Below, piece by piece: positions 12,237 through 31,600 of a DNA stretch of 64,000 nt (positions are counted from its first letter, which is position 1; each line of letters opens with the position of its first letter). Below the pieces are notes generated by a model. The model ran no database searches, was not told where the DNA came from, and worked only from the letters and a program-made list of their open reading frames with translations. Position numbers and translations under genes: made by a program. This DNA comes from Chrysomallon squamiferum (lineage: Eukaryota; Mollusca; Gastropoda; Neomphalida; Peltospiridae): the NCBI GenBank assembly GCA_012295275.1, contig CM022670.1, forward strand, positions 5,550,142-5,614,141. Reading direction: 5' to 3'.

Positions 12237-13027
12237 TTTCTGTTTATCCCATTTTCTGGTGTTTGTGTTTGTATGTGATGTTTTCCTGTGTGTTTATTTT
12301 ATCTGATAATCCTTATTCAGAGATTGTAATATGTTCCAGTATCATGAGTTGTAATATGTATATAACACTTCTGTAACATTGTATATTTGTTAGATGAGTA
12401 AGGGTGTAGACACGTGTGAGGTAATTCAGTGTATGAAAGTGACTTGAATATTTCTTTTATATACTTGTTGATGAATATTTGAGGATTAAAAGATGGGTTC
12501 ATTAAAATTTATTAAACCCTTTATATTGTTGTTCTCTTCATTGATATCATTAGACACAGCAAAACTGGATGCACAGGCAGATCATACCTGAACAAGGTAT
12601 TGGTGAGAATAGAAAAAACAGTTGTAGTGGAAAACGAATGTTCAGAAGCATACATCAGTTAGTGTTCATCTGATCAGCTGTTACTTTCCAGCAAGCTGGA
12701 CAATATAAATAATTTTATGAAATCTATTTAATTAAAAACCAATACAGAACTGGAAATGTCCTGATTTTTTTTACAGAATCCATACTACTACTGCTGCTGC
12801 TGCTGCTACTACTACTACTACTACTACTACTACTAATAATAATAATAATAATAATAACAACAACTGTATGTAATTTCTAATCAAATATTCTTTGAAATAT
12901 GCCAATTATTTTTATTTCAGTTATTTATTAGTTTGTTAACAGTATTTGGAATTTCCAACATTTTCTTTTTATGTTGAGGGAGAATTTGATTTTTTTTTTT
13001 ACTTTTTTTTATTTTTGTTTTACTTTA

Positions 13028-13270
13028 TCACCCTTCAACATGCCCTCTACAGATTTTTCACTTTGTATAAAAAACCAGTTCATAAATCACTGGATTACAG
13101 GACAAACACGAACAAAATAGAATTGCGTTATTTATATATTTACTGTAAATTCTAAATAGCCACCATATATAAATAACGCAATTCTATTTTGTTCATGTTT
13201 GTCCTGTAATCCAGTGATTTATGAACTATATTTTTATATAACACTGGAGGGCATGTTAAAGGGTGGTACG
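13028..13270. mobile_element. Hairpin (MITE-like) element with about 110-bp inverted arms
   Basis: Arm 13028-13140 is the reverse complement of 13164-13268 with few differences; for example, 'aaatagaattgcgttattta' is matched by its complement in the other arm. The loop is only about 25 bases. There is no coding capacity. It could be a MITE or a foldback of another repeat; target-site duplications were not identified with confidence. Confidence 0.65.
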
Positions 13271-13762
13271 ACAAAAAAACCCACCCATGATACCATCAGT
13301 AAAGTACACAATTCCTTGAGTTACATCACCATATTTATTTCACATTAACTACAGTCTGTTTATACGACCACCAACTTTCATTTCCTAATGGCTACTTTCG
13401 ATTATTTTCTGTCTTGCTGGAAACATCATTAATATCAATCCTGGCAGATGTCTGATCAAAATGATACTACTAAATGAAAAGTTTGATTGTTCATCGTCCA
13501 TCCTTTTGTATCACTAATTAGATAGAAAAATTTGAAGAGTGAAGGCTTCAAAAAGATGTTTTACAATTTATATTTATAAATAATTAATCCATGGATAAAA
13601 GGGACATTATGTAGCTAGGGTCAGCTCCTATTAATGAGTAACTAAATGTATGAAAGGTTTGTGGCAGTTTCTGTTATGGTAAAGTTACCTAAAAGATGGG
13701 TGTCTGATGTTTAAAGAGGGGCATAGAGTCTGTGTCTCATTTACTGAAGAAATTTAACCAAA

Positions 13763-19019
<5,257 letters not shown>

Positions 19020-19199
19020 CTGTCGTAGTAAATAGTTCCTAGATTTGCTGATTAATTTAATGAAACACTATGAGCACTTGTCTCGGTGAAACACTGTATA
19101 TCAAGTGAATCAGTCAAATGTAGTTAGCTGAGTATTATCAAAGAGCTCTATCAGTTATTTATTTTTGTCCTGTAATTGGTATGAATACTTCCAACTCTT

Positions 19200-19440
19200 A
19201 TCATTTGTATATGACATCTGTACTTTCAACACATCACTTGTATATATCTGAACTTTGAATTTGAATGTGATATCCCATCAACTAGATCTTCTGTTTCAGC
19301 ACATCACTTGTATGTGATATCTGAACTTTGAACACGTCTTATGTGATATCTGAACTTTGAACACGTCTTCTATGTAATATCTTTACTTTCAACACATCAC
19401 TTGAATGTGATATCCGTACTTTCAGCACATCAGTAAAAAT
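19200..19440. repeat. Degenerate repeat upstream of the sushi receptor start
   Basis: Several copies of a 50-60 bp unit containing cacatcacttgtatgtgatatctgaactttgaa lie within the first 450 bases upstream of the receptor start codon (minus strand), where its promoter or 5' UTR would be expected. Confidence 0.6.
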
Positions 19441-20164
19441 ACTTTAAACATTAAAATGTTTGTGAACACCCTTGTGACACTTGTTACATGTTATACCGGT
19501 TTGCGGCGCGGGTATTACATGTCTGATCCTTGATTTCGCACGGATTCAATCTAATTAACACAATGTTCAAACAGTGTTAATGTTCGGATACCGGAATTAA
19601 CCAATTACAGAATAATTGTCGAAATCATAAAGGCACTTTAAGGTATCCACAAATTATTTATCAAGAAAATATTGAGACGTATAATGTATTTTATAGTCGG
19701 CAATAATAATGATAATAAATCTGTTTCTTTCAAAATAATAAACACTGTTCAGACGTGGATGAAATCACCCTGAGAGACGAGGAAGTATTTCTTGCTGAAA
19801 CACAACTGTACATTCATCAGCGTGACGTGACGCACTGCCGTTACTGTAATGCAATCTCGTAACTGTGCGCGCACACAAAAGCGGTTCTAGAAGACACTAT
19901 TGAATTTGATCTTAATAAGGTTTTACGGCTGTTCTCTGTATCACGCTAAAACCTCGTTCCAAAACATTATACGTACATTAATTACTTCCAGAGGTGAAGT
20001 ATTTATTTATTTTATCATTGTTGTTGTTGTTGTTGTTTTTCTTTTGTTGTTGCTGTTGTTAAAAACAATATTTTAAAAAGAAATGACATTTTATTAAATG
20101 ATACCAGAGAGCATTTTAAAAATAAGGTCAGTACACATAATTTGCTAATAGACACACATTAATA

Positions 20165-20850
20165 CCTGTCTTGCACAGTAAACAGTCGCTTCAAAAAGTG
20201 TTGACAGTGGACTGTAATCTAGAATACAGACACACCAATATCTGTGTTAACAGTTAACTGTAATCTGAAACACACATAAACAAACATCCTACAGACTACA
20301 TCAGTGTTAACATTTAAGTGTAACATAGATCAGTTATGCCAATATCAGTGCTAACAGTTAACGGTAATATATAACACAGTCGCCAACATCAGTGTTAACA
20401 TTTAAGTGTAACATAGATGAATGTAATATCTAGAATACAGATAAAATAGAACACAGTCGCACCAGTATCAGTGTTAACAGTTGAATGTAATCTAGAATAC
20501 AGATAAACCAACATCAGTTTGTTTAACAGTTAAATGTAATCTAGAATACAGATAAACAAATATCAGTGTTAACAGTTAACTGTAATCTAAACCACAGTCG
20601 CACCAGTTTGAGTGTTAACAGTTAACTGTAATCTAGAACACAGACCAATATCAGAGTTAAAAGTTAACTGTACTCTAGAACACAGACAAACCAACATCAG
20701 TGTTAACAGTTAACTGTACTCTAGGACACAGACAAACCAACATCGGTGTTAACAGTTAACTGTAATCTAGAACACAGACGCACCAATATCAGTGTTAACA
20801 GTTAACTGTAATCTGGAACCTATACACACAGTATTACTGAAAACAGAGAA
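20165..20850. repeat. About 46-bp minisatellite with GTTAACAGTTAAC palindromic core
   Basis: About fourteen copies of a unit with 'tcagtgttaacagttaactg' then 'taatctagaacacagac'. It lies between the divergently oriented receptor and CCDC158-like genes. Length varies through the gcaccaa segment. Confidence 0.85.
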
Positions 20851-21488
20851 CTGTAATTTTAAGCACAGACACTCTGTAGTGCTATACTTGACACGGTCTG
20901 TAACAATACAAAGCTGTATGTAACACTGGGAAAGAGTATATGGTAAAAACACCGATATATAACATAATTTACAAAAATTATAATTAATATACTCCAAATC
21001 TCGATACCCGGTACGGAAAATATCACATATTGCAAATTCGCCTAGTATTGTAAACAGCGTCTGGACGATTTTCTAAATATTTTTATACATGTGGGAAAAT
21101 TCTTAACTCGGATTATGAGTTACAAAGTTAGGTGACTGCCTGCATAGACATATTGCACCGTTCCATAGAATTTCTGTCTCCCGTAATTCACAGACAAACG
21201 AATTTTATATCTGAGATGATGATGATGATGATTATTATTATTATTATTATTATTATTATTTCAGGCATTTTGAGAGAACTCTTTAGCAGATGTTGAGGAC
21301 CTGCTGTTTTAGTTACGGTTTAGATTGCTCGATTTTTCAAGTACATTTTATATTAATCTAAATTAAATATATTATTTTATTGTTTTCTCATGGATGTTTA
21401 AAACAAACAATTTTGTCAAACTGTATGTTCATATATACTCAGGGATTTTAGAAAAGTAGTAAAGATTGCCATGTATCGATTTCACAGT

Positions 21489-21864
21489 CCCGTAGGAAAG
21501 TGAGATATTGATTGATTTCATTTCATTTGGGTATGAACTAAACAAAAATTGTAAGTAAATCTTTTTTTAGACACACGTAAAACCCAGAATCCAAGATGGC
21601 CACCAACACTCAATTAAAAATACAGAAAATGGCATATCTCTGGATTATCAGGCATGTTTGAAAAATCAACACTAGATCTAACAGCACTGAAATTGGTCAG
21701 TTCCAAGATATGCCATTTTGTGTATCTTCCATCAGTGACAGCTGCCATCTTAAATTTTAGGCCTTACTAGTGTCCAAAAATGTATTACCTAAGATTTTGT
21801 TTTGTTCATACCCAAATGAAGTCAAATCAATCACTATCTCACTTCGGGTATCCGATTCCTACGG
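21489..21864. mobile_element. Inverted-repeat element of about 376 bp upstream of the CCDC158-like gene
   Basis: Outer arms 21489-21549 and 21793-21864 are reverse complements (ccgtaggaa...gtgagata...catttgggtatgaac). Inner segments also pair (21626-21643 with 21703-21719, and 21592-21600 with about 21740-21755). The whole block can fold into one long hairpin. No open frame. The element ends about 200 bp before the CCDC158-like start codon. Confidence 0.65.
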
Positions 21865-22070
21865 AAGTACATCTCAGTCTACACTATAGGCGGAATTTAC
21901 TATATAACATAAACCACTCGTAAACGTATTGCTTAATCAAGACTACAAGGAACAATTACAAACATAAACAAAAAGTTAAAGATTTTGATAGTTTACAAAT
22001 TATCATAAATTACTTCATGTCAGAATTTACATACTGCTGCTTTATCTTTAATCAGAAAGACTGAAACAAA

Positions 22071-22442
22071 ATGGATTTACATAGCATTTCGTCGTCTACT
22101 GTATCATCACTTTCTCCAAGGGACTTATCATCTAACAACGCTTCAGCAAACTTGACAACAGAGGATAAACCAAACGGAACAAATTCAGCAATGGCTAAGC
22201 ATTCTTTACCTCACAAACTTTCGAGTTCTGATTTCGCTGAACAAATAAAACAATTAGAAATTGAAGGGAATAAACTGAGGACTTCGTCTGCCAATATTTT
22301 TGAAAATAGCACGAGCGGTGAGACTTTATTTCATGACAGGACATGTTTGATCAGACAATAAATATATAATTTATAACTGTTTATAATTATGCCTCTGTAT
22401 CGAAAAATGAATGAATGATTGAATAAATAAATAGTAATTTTT

Positions 22443-22492
<50 letters not shown>

Positions 22493-25400
22493 GAGAGTGT
22501 AAGAGGTAACTGTTTAAACTTCAATACTAAAAATGTAAAATCTGTTGCTAGTTTCAGAAACCATCATTTATATCCCATTTTTGTTTACAAATGGTAATTC
22601 AAATAAACAGTTTTAATTTTTATTTTCTGTGTAAATAAAATATAATATAATATGAAGTTTTTTGTTTATAAATGCTAATATAACTAAACAATTTCATTTT
22701 TGTCTGCTATCTGAGATTGTCTTTTTAATTTATTGATTTAAAACAGAGTACTTCAACCAGTGTGACATATTTAATTTTTATTAAAGTCAAGTTACATTTA
22801 GTATTTTAATGATAGATTCAGTGATCATAATCTTGACATAACCTCTACCTGCAGAGATCACCATAATTGGAGTTATAACTGAATCTCTGGTGCATTGTAT
22901 AATGTATTTTCAAGTGCCTGGATATTATTTATTTCTACCACAGTTTTAGATTTTGTGTCACATGGTGATATGGTAGTGAAGAGGTTAATAAGTAACTGCG
23001 TAAATATTTATAATTTTTAGTATTTAGTATTTAGTCACTGAACAAGCCTCATTTGTTGTTGTTTCTGTGATTAAAATAATTATAAATACTATTTAATAAT
23101 GTATTTTTCTTAGAATTGTAGTTTCTAATATTTCAGCTTTCTCACCATACAGTGAGGCAGTGGGAACTTCACAGGTATGTTTACTGTTTCTGGTGTTAAC
23201 CATTATCAGTACAGTTGTATAACTAATGTATTTTACATTATATCATGCTTTTGTATACTAATGTAGTCTATATTATATCCTTCATTATATAGTACATTTG
23301 TATAACTAATCTGTATAATTAGTGTATTCTGTTATAATTGCATTATTTATTATTAAAAAAATATACTTTTATAATTACCTTATTCATTATTACACAATAT
23401 ACTTTTATAATTACCATATTCATTATTATACAATTTACTTCAAACAAATTTTTGTTTAATTTTTTAAAATTTATTTATTTATTTATTTTTTTGCAGATAT
23501 CTAGAAACCTTTCAACCAATTTGTCATCTCTATCATCTCTCATAGACATTGGTTCAGAACAAAAGACCATTGCAGATCTGAGGTTAATAACTATTTATAT
23601 TATTTCATACATAATTTCTTCTCAATAAATTTTATTGTTAATCAAATTATTTAATAAATTAGTAACTAAAAATTGCTACAAATAACCATATTGAACTTAA
23701 TTAAAGTAAAAGATCAGTGTTTGAAAAATATTTTTGCAATAAACATAATACATAAGCAAAACTAAATATATAGATAGATTACAAACAGAAATAAATGTAG
23801 ATTAGTTATAGATAAAGTAAATAATAGAATAAACACATACAGGTTGAAGTTCCCAAAGTCAAAAAGTCTCAAAACTCGGCCTGATATGTGTACTGTATTC
23901 AGTTTATGTGTACAGTATTTCAACATTTCAAAACATGCAAATTCCTGTACTTGGCAGGGGTCTTCAAATGATGATGTTCTTGGGAACTTGTAGATATGTT
24001 ATAGATCAAAGTAAACCTTTAGATGAAAATAAATTGTTTGTATTTGTTGTTTTTTTTCTTTTTTAATCAATAAATATTCTTGTAATAAGAAAGTAAATGC
24101 ACAGATAAAAATGAATGTATAAAAGTAGAAGTGTCACAAAGGATAAAATGTATTTGCAGAGTGCAGCTTGATCACCAACAGAGAGAGACAGAGCAGCTAC
24201 AGTCTCATCTCTTACATGAAGGCGTGTCTGGGCGAGGCTTTGTGACAGTGCGGCCAGCATTCTCAACAGTATCTGAATCAACAAGAACACCATTTGAGTT
24301 TGTTCCACCGTGTGTTTCCACTTTATTAAATCAAATTAAAGACAGATTTTCAAGCATTTTTTTTTACTTGTGATAAAGAAGAATACAGAAACTGTAATGA
24401 AATTGTAATAATGATATACCTGTAAGAGGATTAAGTCTTGTGATAAAAACTACTCTGATGAAAGTGTAATAAAAACTATCATGATGTGACATCATGCAAT
24501 TGTGATAAGAAGTGATGTAATTGTGATTTGTGTTCTCATTTCCAGATCTCACCTAGAACGAGCTCTTAAAGAGTCACAGGAACAACTTACTCATCTCAGG
24601 AAGAAGCTGTATGAGGTGCAATATGGTTATACATCCTGTTACATTATTGTCATACATCCTGTTACATGGTTGTTACATACCTTGTTATATTATAGTCACT
24701 ACATGTTACACTGTTGTTATACACCTTGTTACATTTGTGTCATACATCCTGTAACATTGCTGTGATCTGTGATACATACACAGCATTTATGTATTTACAG
24801 AGTATGTATATATACACTAGTTTAGATTTTTCAGATAGTTGCATATTGTTTTAGATATTATAATCTTATTATACTTTCAGATGAGTGAGAAAGCTGAAAG
24901 TGAAAAAAGACAGTTTCGAATAAATATAGAGGAACTGAGAGCCAAACTCCATGAAACTATTGTAAACAGAGACACAATACTAGAACTGAGGTATCATATC
25001 TACTTTTTTCCATTGTTCTTTTTAAGTTATTCCTGCATATAGCATTTGCCAACAGGTCCTTCTGTCATATCTGTATACACAGTTTACACACAGGTATAAA
25101 TATGATGTACATGTTATATTCAGTGTGACTGTGATGAACAGTATTTTCAATGCAACTATATGAAGTAGATGTTACTTTTAGTATAAGCGTGTGATGTACT
25201 TGTATTCAGCATAACTATGACTGACATGTTACATTCAGTATGACTGTGAGGTAATTCCCCATTCAGACAAGTCCCCACTCAGACAATTCTTCACTCAGAC
25301 AATTCCCCACTCAGACAATTCCCCACTCAGACAATTCCCCACTCAGACAGTTCCCGACTCCACACAAAATATTGAACAAATTTAGTATTTTTTTTATTAA

Positions 25401-25675
25401 ACTTTAACCAACTATAATTTTCATTAGTATTGACATATAAAACTGCTTGATTTACTTCAGTCTTACACAATGGCCAATGCCCTTAAGTATGTCTGGGACA
25501 GTCTTGCTGTTGTCATGCCTGTCAGTGCCCCCTTATAAAGACCTCATCTTGTGTGCAATTGGCAATCAGTTAGAAGCCGTCTTTTCATGGCTTCATAAGC
25601 AATTGGAAAATAGCATAGTTTTATATCAAATATAGATTCAAAGTAGGTGAGTGTGTTGTGTGTGTGTGTGTGTGT

Positions 25676-25719
<44 letters not shown>

Positions 25720-25734
25720 CTGTGTGTGTGTGTG

Positions 25735-25786
<52 letters not shown>

Positions 25787-25827
25787 TTGTGTGTGTGTGT
25801 ATGTGTATGTCAATGTTGTGTCTGTGT

Positions 25828-25878
<51 letters not shown>

Positions 25879-28564
25879 TATGTGTTTGTAGTTGATTCTC
25901 CTATTTCTTTGTGTAGACAGAAGGAAGCTGTTTCCCATGAATTGTTGATCAGTAAACTACAGTCAACTGTGCAGGATCTACACAGCAAGTACCAAACCAC
26001 AGAAAAGGTAAATTGAAATTGTTCAAATTGATGCTTAGATTGATTTATGACATTAACTTTTCTCATATTTATGTGTAGATTTAAGTTATTAAAGTTTGAT
26101 GTTTATCATATTAATATGTAGACTAAATTATTAGTTAGATATTTGTCATATTAATGTGTACACTAAACTATTACCACTTCACATTTCTGGCATTAATGTA
26201 TAAACTATGTTACAGCTGTATGATATTACTCATATTAGTGTTAGACTAACTGTTAACATGTATCTCTGTTCCTTCTAGCAAATACATATGGCATTCACTA
26301 TTCATTCAGAAATAATTTATTTATAAACTGCAGTGCTTTCTGAGACTTCATTTTGTTATACACTGATATTATTGTTTGGCAGTAAAGTTGGAGGTATTTT
26401 ACTAAGCATTCCATTCTAACTACCTGAAGTGATATTATAGAAAAATCTGTGAACATTGTATATGAGAGATATTATTTATCCATTATTTAAAAATAAATTC
26501 AATCATGTGTATGGCATAGACATTTCCCATAATAATATGTACAGTAAGTTATAAAAGTTTAATATTTTCATGTGTTAATAGTAGGTTTTTATAGTTATGA
26601 AAAGGTATGTAACTACTGCAATGTAACCATGTTTTGGGCTTTTTTTTTAGGCTCTGACTGATGTAACAAAGAAACTTGAGGTGTGCACTGAATCTAATGT
26701 TGTTATGGAAACTGCAATAAAGCAGGTGAAGGTGATTTTGGTGGAGAAAGAGGCAAAGCGTGGTAAGCCGTATTTTGAAAGTGATCCGGTCTGTGAACAG
26801 AAGTACACAATGCTTTCTCATACACTGCAGAGGTGTGTGGAGGAGCTCGAGACAGAGATAGAAACAAAATCCCTGAAACTGACAGCAGTGAGTCCTCGTT
26901 CTTTTTGTTGTAACAGTGATATTTGTTATAATAGTCCTCTTTCTTTTTGTTGTAACAGTGATATTTAATAACTGATTTTTTTGTAAATTAATATTGTGAT
27001 ATTTTTTTTTTATAATAGTCATATTTGTTTTTGTTTTGACAGTGATATTTTTTTTTTTTTTTTAATCGTAATATTAATATTTTTTTGTAACATTAATATT
27101 TTTTTTTTAATAATGATCTTTTTTTTGTAACAGTGATATTTATTTTTAGGTAACAGTAATATTAGTTTGTTTCTTATAAAAGTATTTCCCAAAATATCTA
27201 TGAAGATTTACTTTTCTGTAGAACAGTGTTTATCTTCATAACTGATTTTATATTCAGTGTAAATGTTTGTGTTAGGTTTGCATGTTTTTAGTGTATATAT
27301 TTTGCATTTTTTATGTTTTTGCAGATGGAAGAGGAAGTGAATATTTTAAAGATGTCAGCTCAGGAGAAAGAAAAACTTCTTACTCAGATTCACCAAGAAA
27401 CGTAAGTTTATTAATTAGTCACCGAGTTGTTCTTAGTTCATTATAAATAAGTCACTAAAAAGTTATTCTTAGTTCATTATAAATAAGTCACCAACAAGTT
27501 ATTCTTAGTTCATTATAAATAAGTCACCAACAAGTTATTCTTAAAAAATAAGTCACCAACAAGTTATTCTTAGTTCATTATAAATAAGTCACCAACAAGT
27601 TATTCTTAGTTCATTATAAATAAGTCACTAAAAAGTTATTCTTAGTTCATTATAAATAAGTCACCAACAAGTTATTCTTAGTTCATTATAAATAAGTCAC
27701 CAACAAGTTATTCTTAGTTCATTATAAATAAGTCACTAACAAGTTATTCTTAGTTCATTATAAATAAGTCACTAACAAGTTATTCTTAGTTCATTATAAA
27801 TAAGTCACTAAAAAGTTATTCTTAGTAAATAAGTCACCAACAAGTAGATCTTTGTTCAGGGATTCAACAAAAAATATATTTGTGTATTTATATCTATCTG
27901 CATGCATATATGTTTTTGCATATGTATAAAAAATTATATTTTTATGTATGTATGTTCTTATATACACACATATATCTGTGTGTTGTTTATGTACATGCCT
28001 TTATATGTACATGTATGTGTGTTTGATTATATGTGTTAATAAGAAGTATATTTTATTTAAGATTGAAGAAAGAGACAGAAAATGCCACAAAAAGGTATTT
28101 TTATTTATCTATTAATATTTTTATTATTATTTTTTTTTTTTAACAAGTGAAAAATATAAGAGTTGATTACAAATTACATTACTATGTGAGTAATATCAGA
28201 GGTTTTTTCTAATTGTTACGAAATTTTTTCAAGTTTGCTCAAGTAGTTTTATTAGATGTTGCAACATTTTCAAAAAGCTTGTTTATTTTACTGTATGTCA
28301 ATCATACTGTAATGTTTACCCCTTCTGTGAATATTCACAGCAAATAGCAAATTTTCTTATGTCTGCATGTTTTTAGTTGAGTTTAATTAGAGGTTTCTTG
28401 CAGAGCACAGCAGCTGTCAACAGACTGGGAACAACAGCTTGAGTCAGCCAGTGAAAGAGCAAAAAATGCCAGGTCACAAGTCTCTGCCTTACAGAGTCAA
28501 CTCACCCTGTTAGAGTAAGATGTTTTAATTAGAAAGTTACCTATTATTACAAAAGTCTCTCTTG

Positions 28565-28660
<96 letters not shown>

Positions 28661-31600
28661 GTCTCTGTCTCTGTCTCTGTGGATTGATCCATGCCATTTA
28701 TATGTATGTTTTCATTGGTTTTGGTTGCTTTACAGAAACCAGTTAGATCAGCAGGTGAAGCTCAAGGATGAAACAATTTCAGAGCTTGAGTCAAAGATTA
28801 GTCAACTCAGATTGGATTATGGTGAAGATCGAACAAAGTGGCAACAAAGAGTAAGTAGAGAGAATACTGTAGAAAGTGGCAATGAAGAGTAAATAAAGAA
28901 AATACTGTAGAAAGTGCTACCAGAATGTTGTTGGACTTCAGATTGAAATATTTGAAATATCTTCTAATTATATTATTAGAAAACACTTGAAAGATATTTG
29001 AATTTTTATTAGAAAAATGTTAACAAATATTTAACTGTTTAACACAGAGAGAGGCTCTGGAACATGATCTTGATGAAGTAAGGAGAGAACTTGCAACAGT
29101 CAGGTCAGAAAGAGAAGAATTCAGTCACAGATGTGTTGCCATAGAAACCCACAATGAACATTTACAGGTAAGATTGTGACAAACCAAAATCATTAATTAT
29201 TTTTGTTATTATTATCATTATTTGAAATACTGTCACAATGATTATGTAATTAATCATTGATTAAAATATTTACACAAAGACTTCTATAATTAATCATTAT
29301 TTAAAATCTCTCCTGCATCCTTTTTGTTATTATTGTTATACAAAATATACAATGATGGCAAGTTTTACTGTACATTTTTTTAGAGCTCATTGTCACATCT
29401 TCAGATAGAACTGGAAAGTGAGAGAAACCGAAATGTGAAACACAGAGAAAGGGAAGAAACTCTTCACACTAAGTTGATGTCAACAGAAATGGAGTTATCC
29501 CACAAGCAGCAGGATATAGATCGCCTTGAAAAGATGCTTGAAGTTGTTAAACAGGAATGTAGCAACCAAATCAAAGACAGGGTGAGTACAATTAATAACC
29601 AAATCAAAAACAAAGTGAGTACCATTACAAACTGATCAAAAACAAAGTGAGTACCATTACAAACTAATCAAAAACAAAGTGAGTACCATTAACAACCAAA
29701 TCAAAAACATGATTTAACAGAGTGCGAGTACTTTTAACAACCAGATTAAATAGTATGAGTAATTTCAATAACTAGATTAAATAGTGTAAGTACTTTTAAC
29801 AACTAGGTTAAATAGTGTGAGTACTTTTAACAATTAGATTAAATAGACTGAGTAATCTTAACAACTAAATTAAATAGTGTGAGTACTTTTAACAACTAGA
29901 TTAAACAGACTGAGTAATTTTAACACCTTGGTTAAACAGACTGAGTAATTTTAACACTTTGGTTAAACAGACTGAGTAATTTTAACAACTAGACTAAAAG
30001 TGGTTTGAATGTTTTCAGGTGGCAGCAGTAGAGGAGACTGAGCGAGTTCAGAGAGAAAAGCTGGAGACACAGCTGTCTTCACTGACTGAGCAACACCACA
30101 AAGTGAACCTTGAGCTGGAGTCAGCTAAACGTGAGTCAGCAGAACTGAAACATCAGACCGAAGTTTTGACACAGACTATTGAATCATACAAGTCAAAACT
30201 GGACACTGCACTGAGTGACAAGCAGCATTTGTCAGAAACTGTTTCAGATTTGAGAACAAATGTTGAAAGAGTCGAGAAAGAAAGAGATTACTACTTGAGT
30301 TTAGTTGACCAGAAAAACGAGGTATTGTCCAGAGTTACTGACCACAAAGAAACATTAACAGTGCAGCTTGAGGAGAAAACACTCAATTTGCTAACGCTGA
30401 AACAGCAGTCTGAAAACATCTCACAGCTAGTGGAAGTGAATTCCAGGACAAGTGAAAATATCCGTGAGGAGAAAGAACGAATTCTGAGCCTGCTCAGTGA
30501 GAAAACAGCAGCTCTGAGAGAACTTGAAATGCTCCATGAAAACCTGAGTAAGAAAGTGAAGTTGAGAGAGAAGAGGATTGGAGAACTGGAGGAGGAGAGA
30601 CAGAAACTGACAATAGACTTGAATCTGCGTACTGAACAAACGAACATGGTCACACACGAGAAAGAGAAACTCTTCAGTGAATTGAAGGAAAGTCGGTTTG
30701 AAGTTGCCTGTGTAAAGGCAGACATTAAACAATGCAAGGAGGAATTGACAAAACAAAAAAATACATTTGACAAGGAACTTGCACAACTTCAGTCAAAACT
30801 GAAAAGTTTGTATTAATTCATTATTTTGTGTCACATTCAGATTTCATTTAATGAGATGCTGAATGTTTCATGTCACTGTTTTAAAGACATCTGACATTTG
30901 GAAAAGAGAATTAATAATTATTATTAGTCTTACTTGCTCTGAAACAAAAGGTACTTTAATTCATTTCAAACAGAGAACTAATTTATTAAAGCAGAATATT
31001 CACATATATACAATATTGTTTTAGAGTTTTTCCTTGTTTTCCTTTAGAAACTGATAACTAATCTTTTTTCTTTCATCAAGTCAGGCAGCCATTTATTTTC
31101 CAATATATAAGTAAAATATTTAGATATGTTCAAACACAGCTAAGATGTTGTTTTATTTTCATATATGCAAGAATTGTTTGTAATAATGATACATACAAGT
31201 AATTTATTTATGTTTATTACAGGATCAGAAAATGATTTAATTTTAGCACAGAAAGCAGTAAGAAGTAAGCAGTGCCTGGATAACAAAGGTATTTACAACT
31301 GTCTGTGTTTACTGTTATTTTATATACCAAGTGTAACAGTAAACTGTACTGTCTTGTTACACATGTCTGTGTTTACTATTTCTTTATTTACTATCTGTTA
31401 GAATACACTTCACTGTATCTTATTACAGCTATCTATGTTTACTGTTTATTTATTTATTCTATGTTAGAGTAAACTGTACTGCATGTTATTACAGCAGTCT
31501 GTGTTTACTGTTATTTTATTTACTATCTGTGACAGTAAACTGTACTGTTATTACAGCTGTCTTTGTTTACTGTTATTTTATTTACTATCTGTGACAGTAA

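Noticed and set aside
25447-25635. 62-codon plus-strand frame (SMSGTVLLLSCLSVPPYKD)
   Set aside because: Considered as a transposon relic, but no recognisable domain and it lies within a CCDC158-like intron.
25544-26066. CVCVCV and THTHTH frames
   Set aside because: Translations of the (TG)n microsatellite next to a genuine CCDC158-like exon.
30291-30786. Minus-strand frames of 119-160 codons
   Set aside because: Antisense shadows of the large CCDC158-like coiled-coil exon; the Ser/Phe-rich composition is typical of reversed coiled-coil codons.
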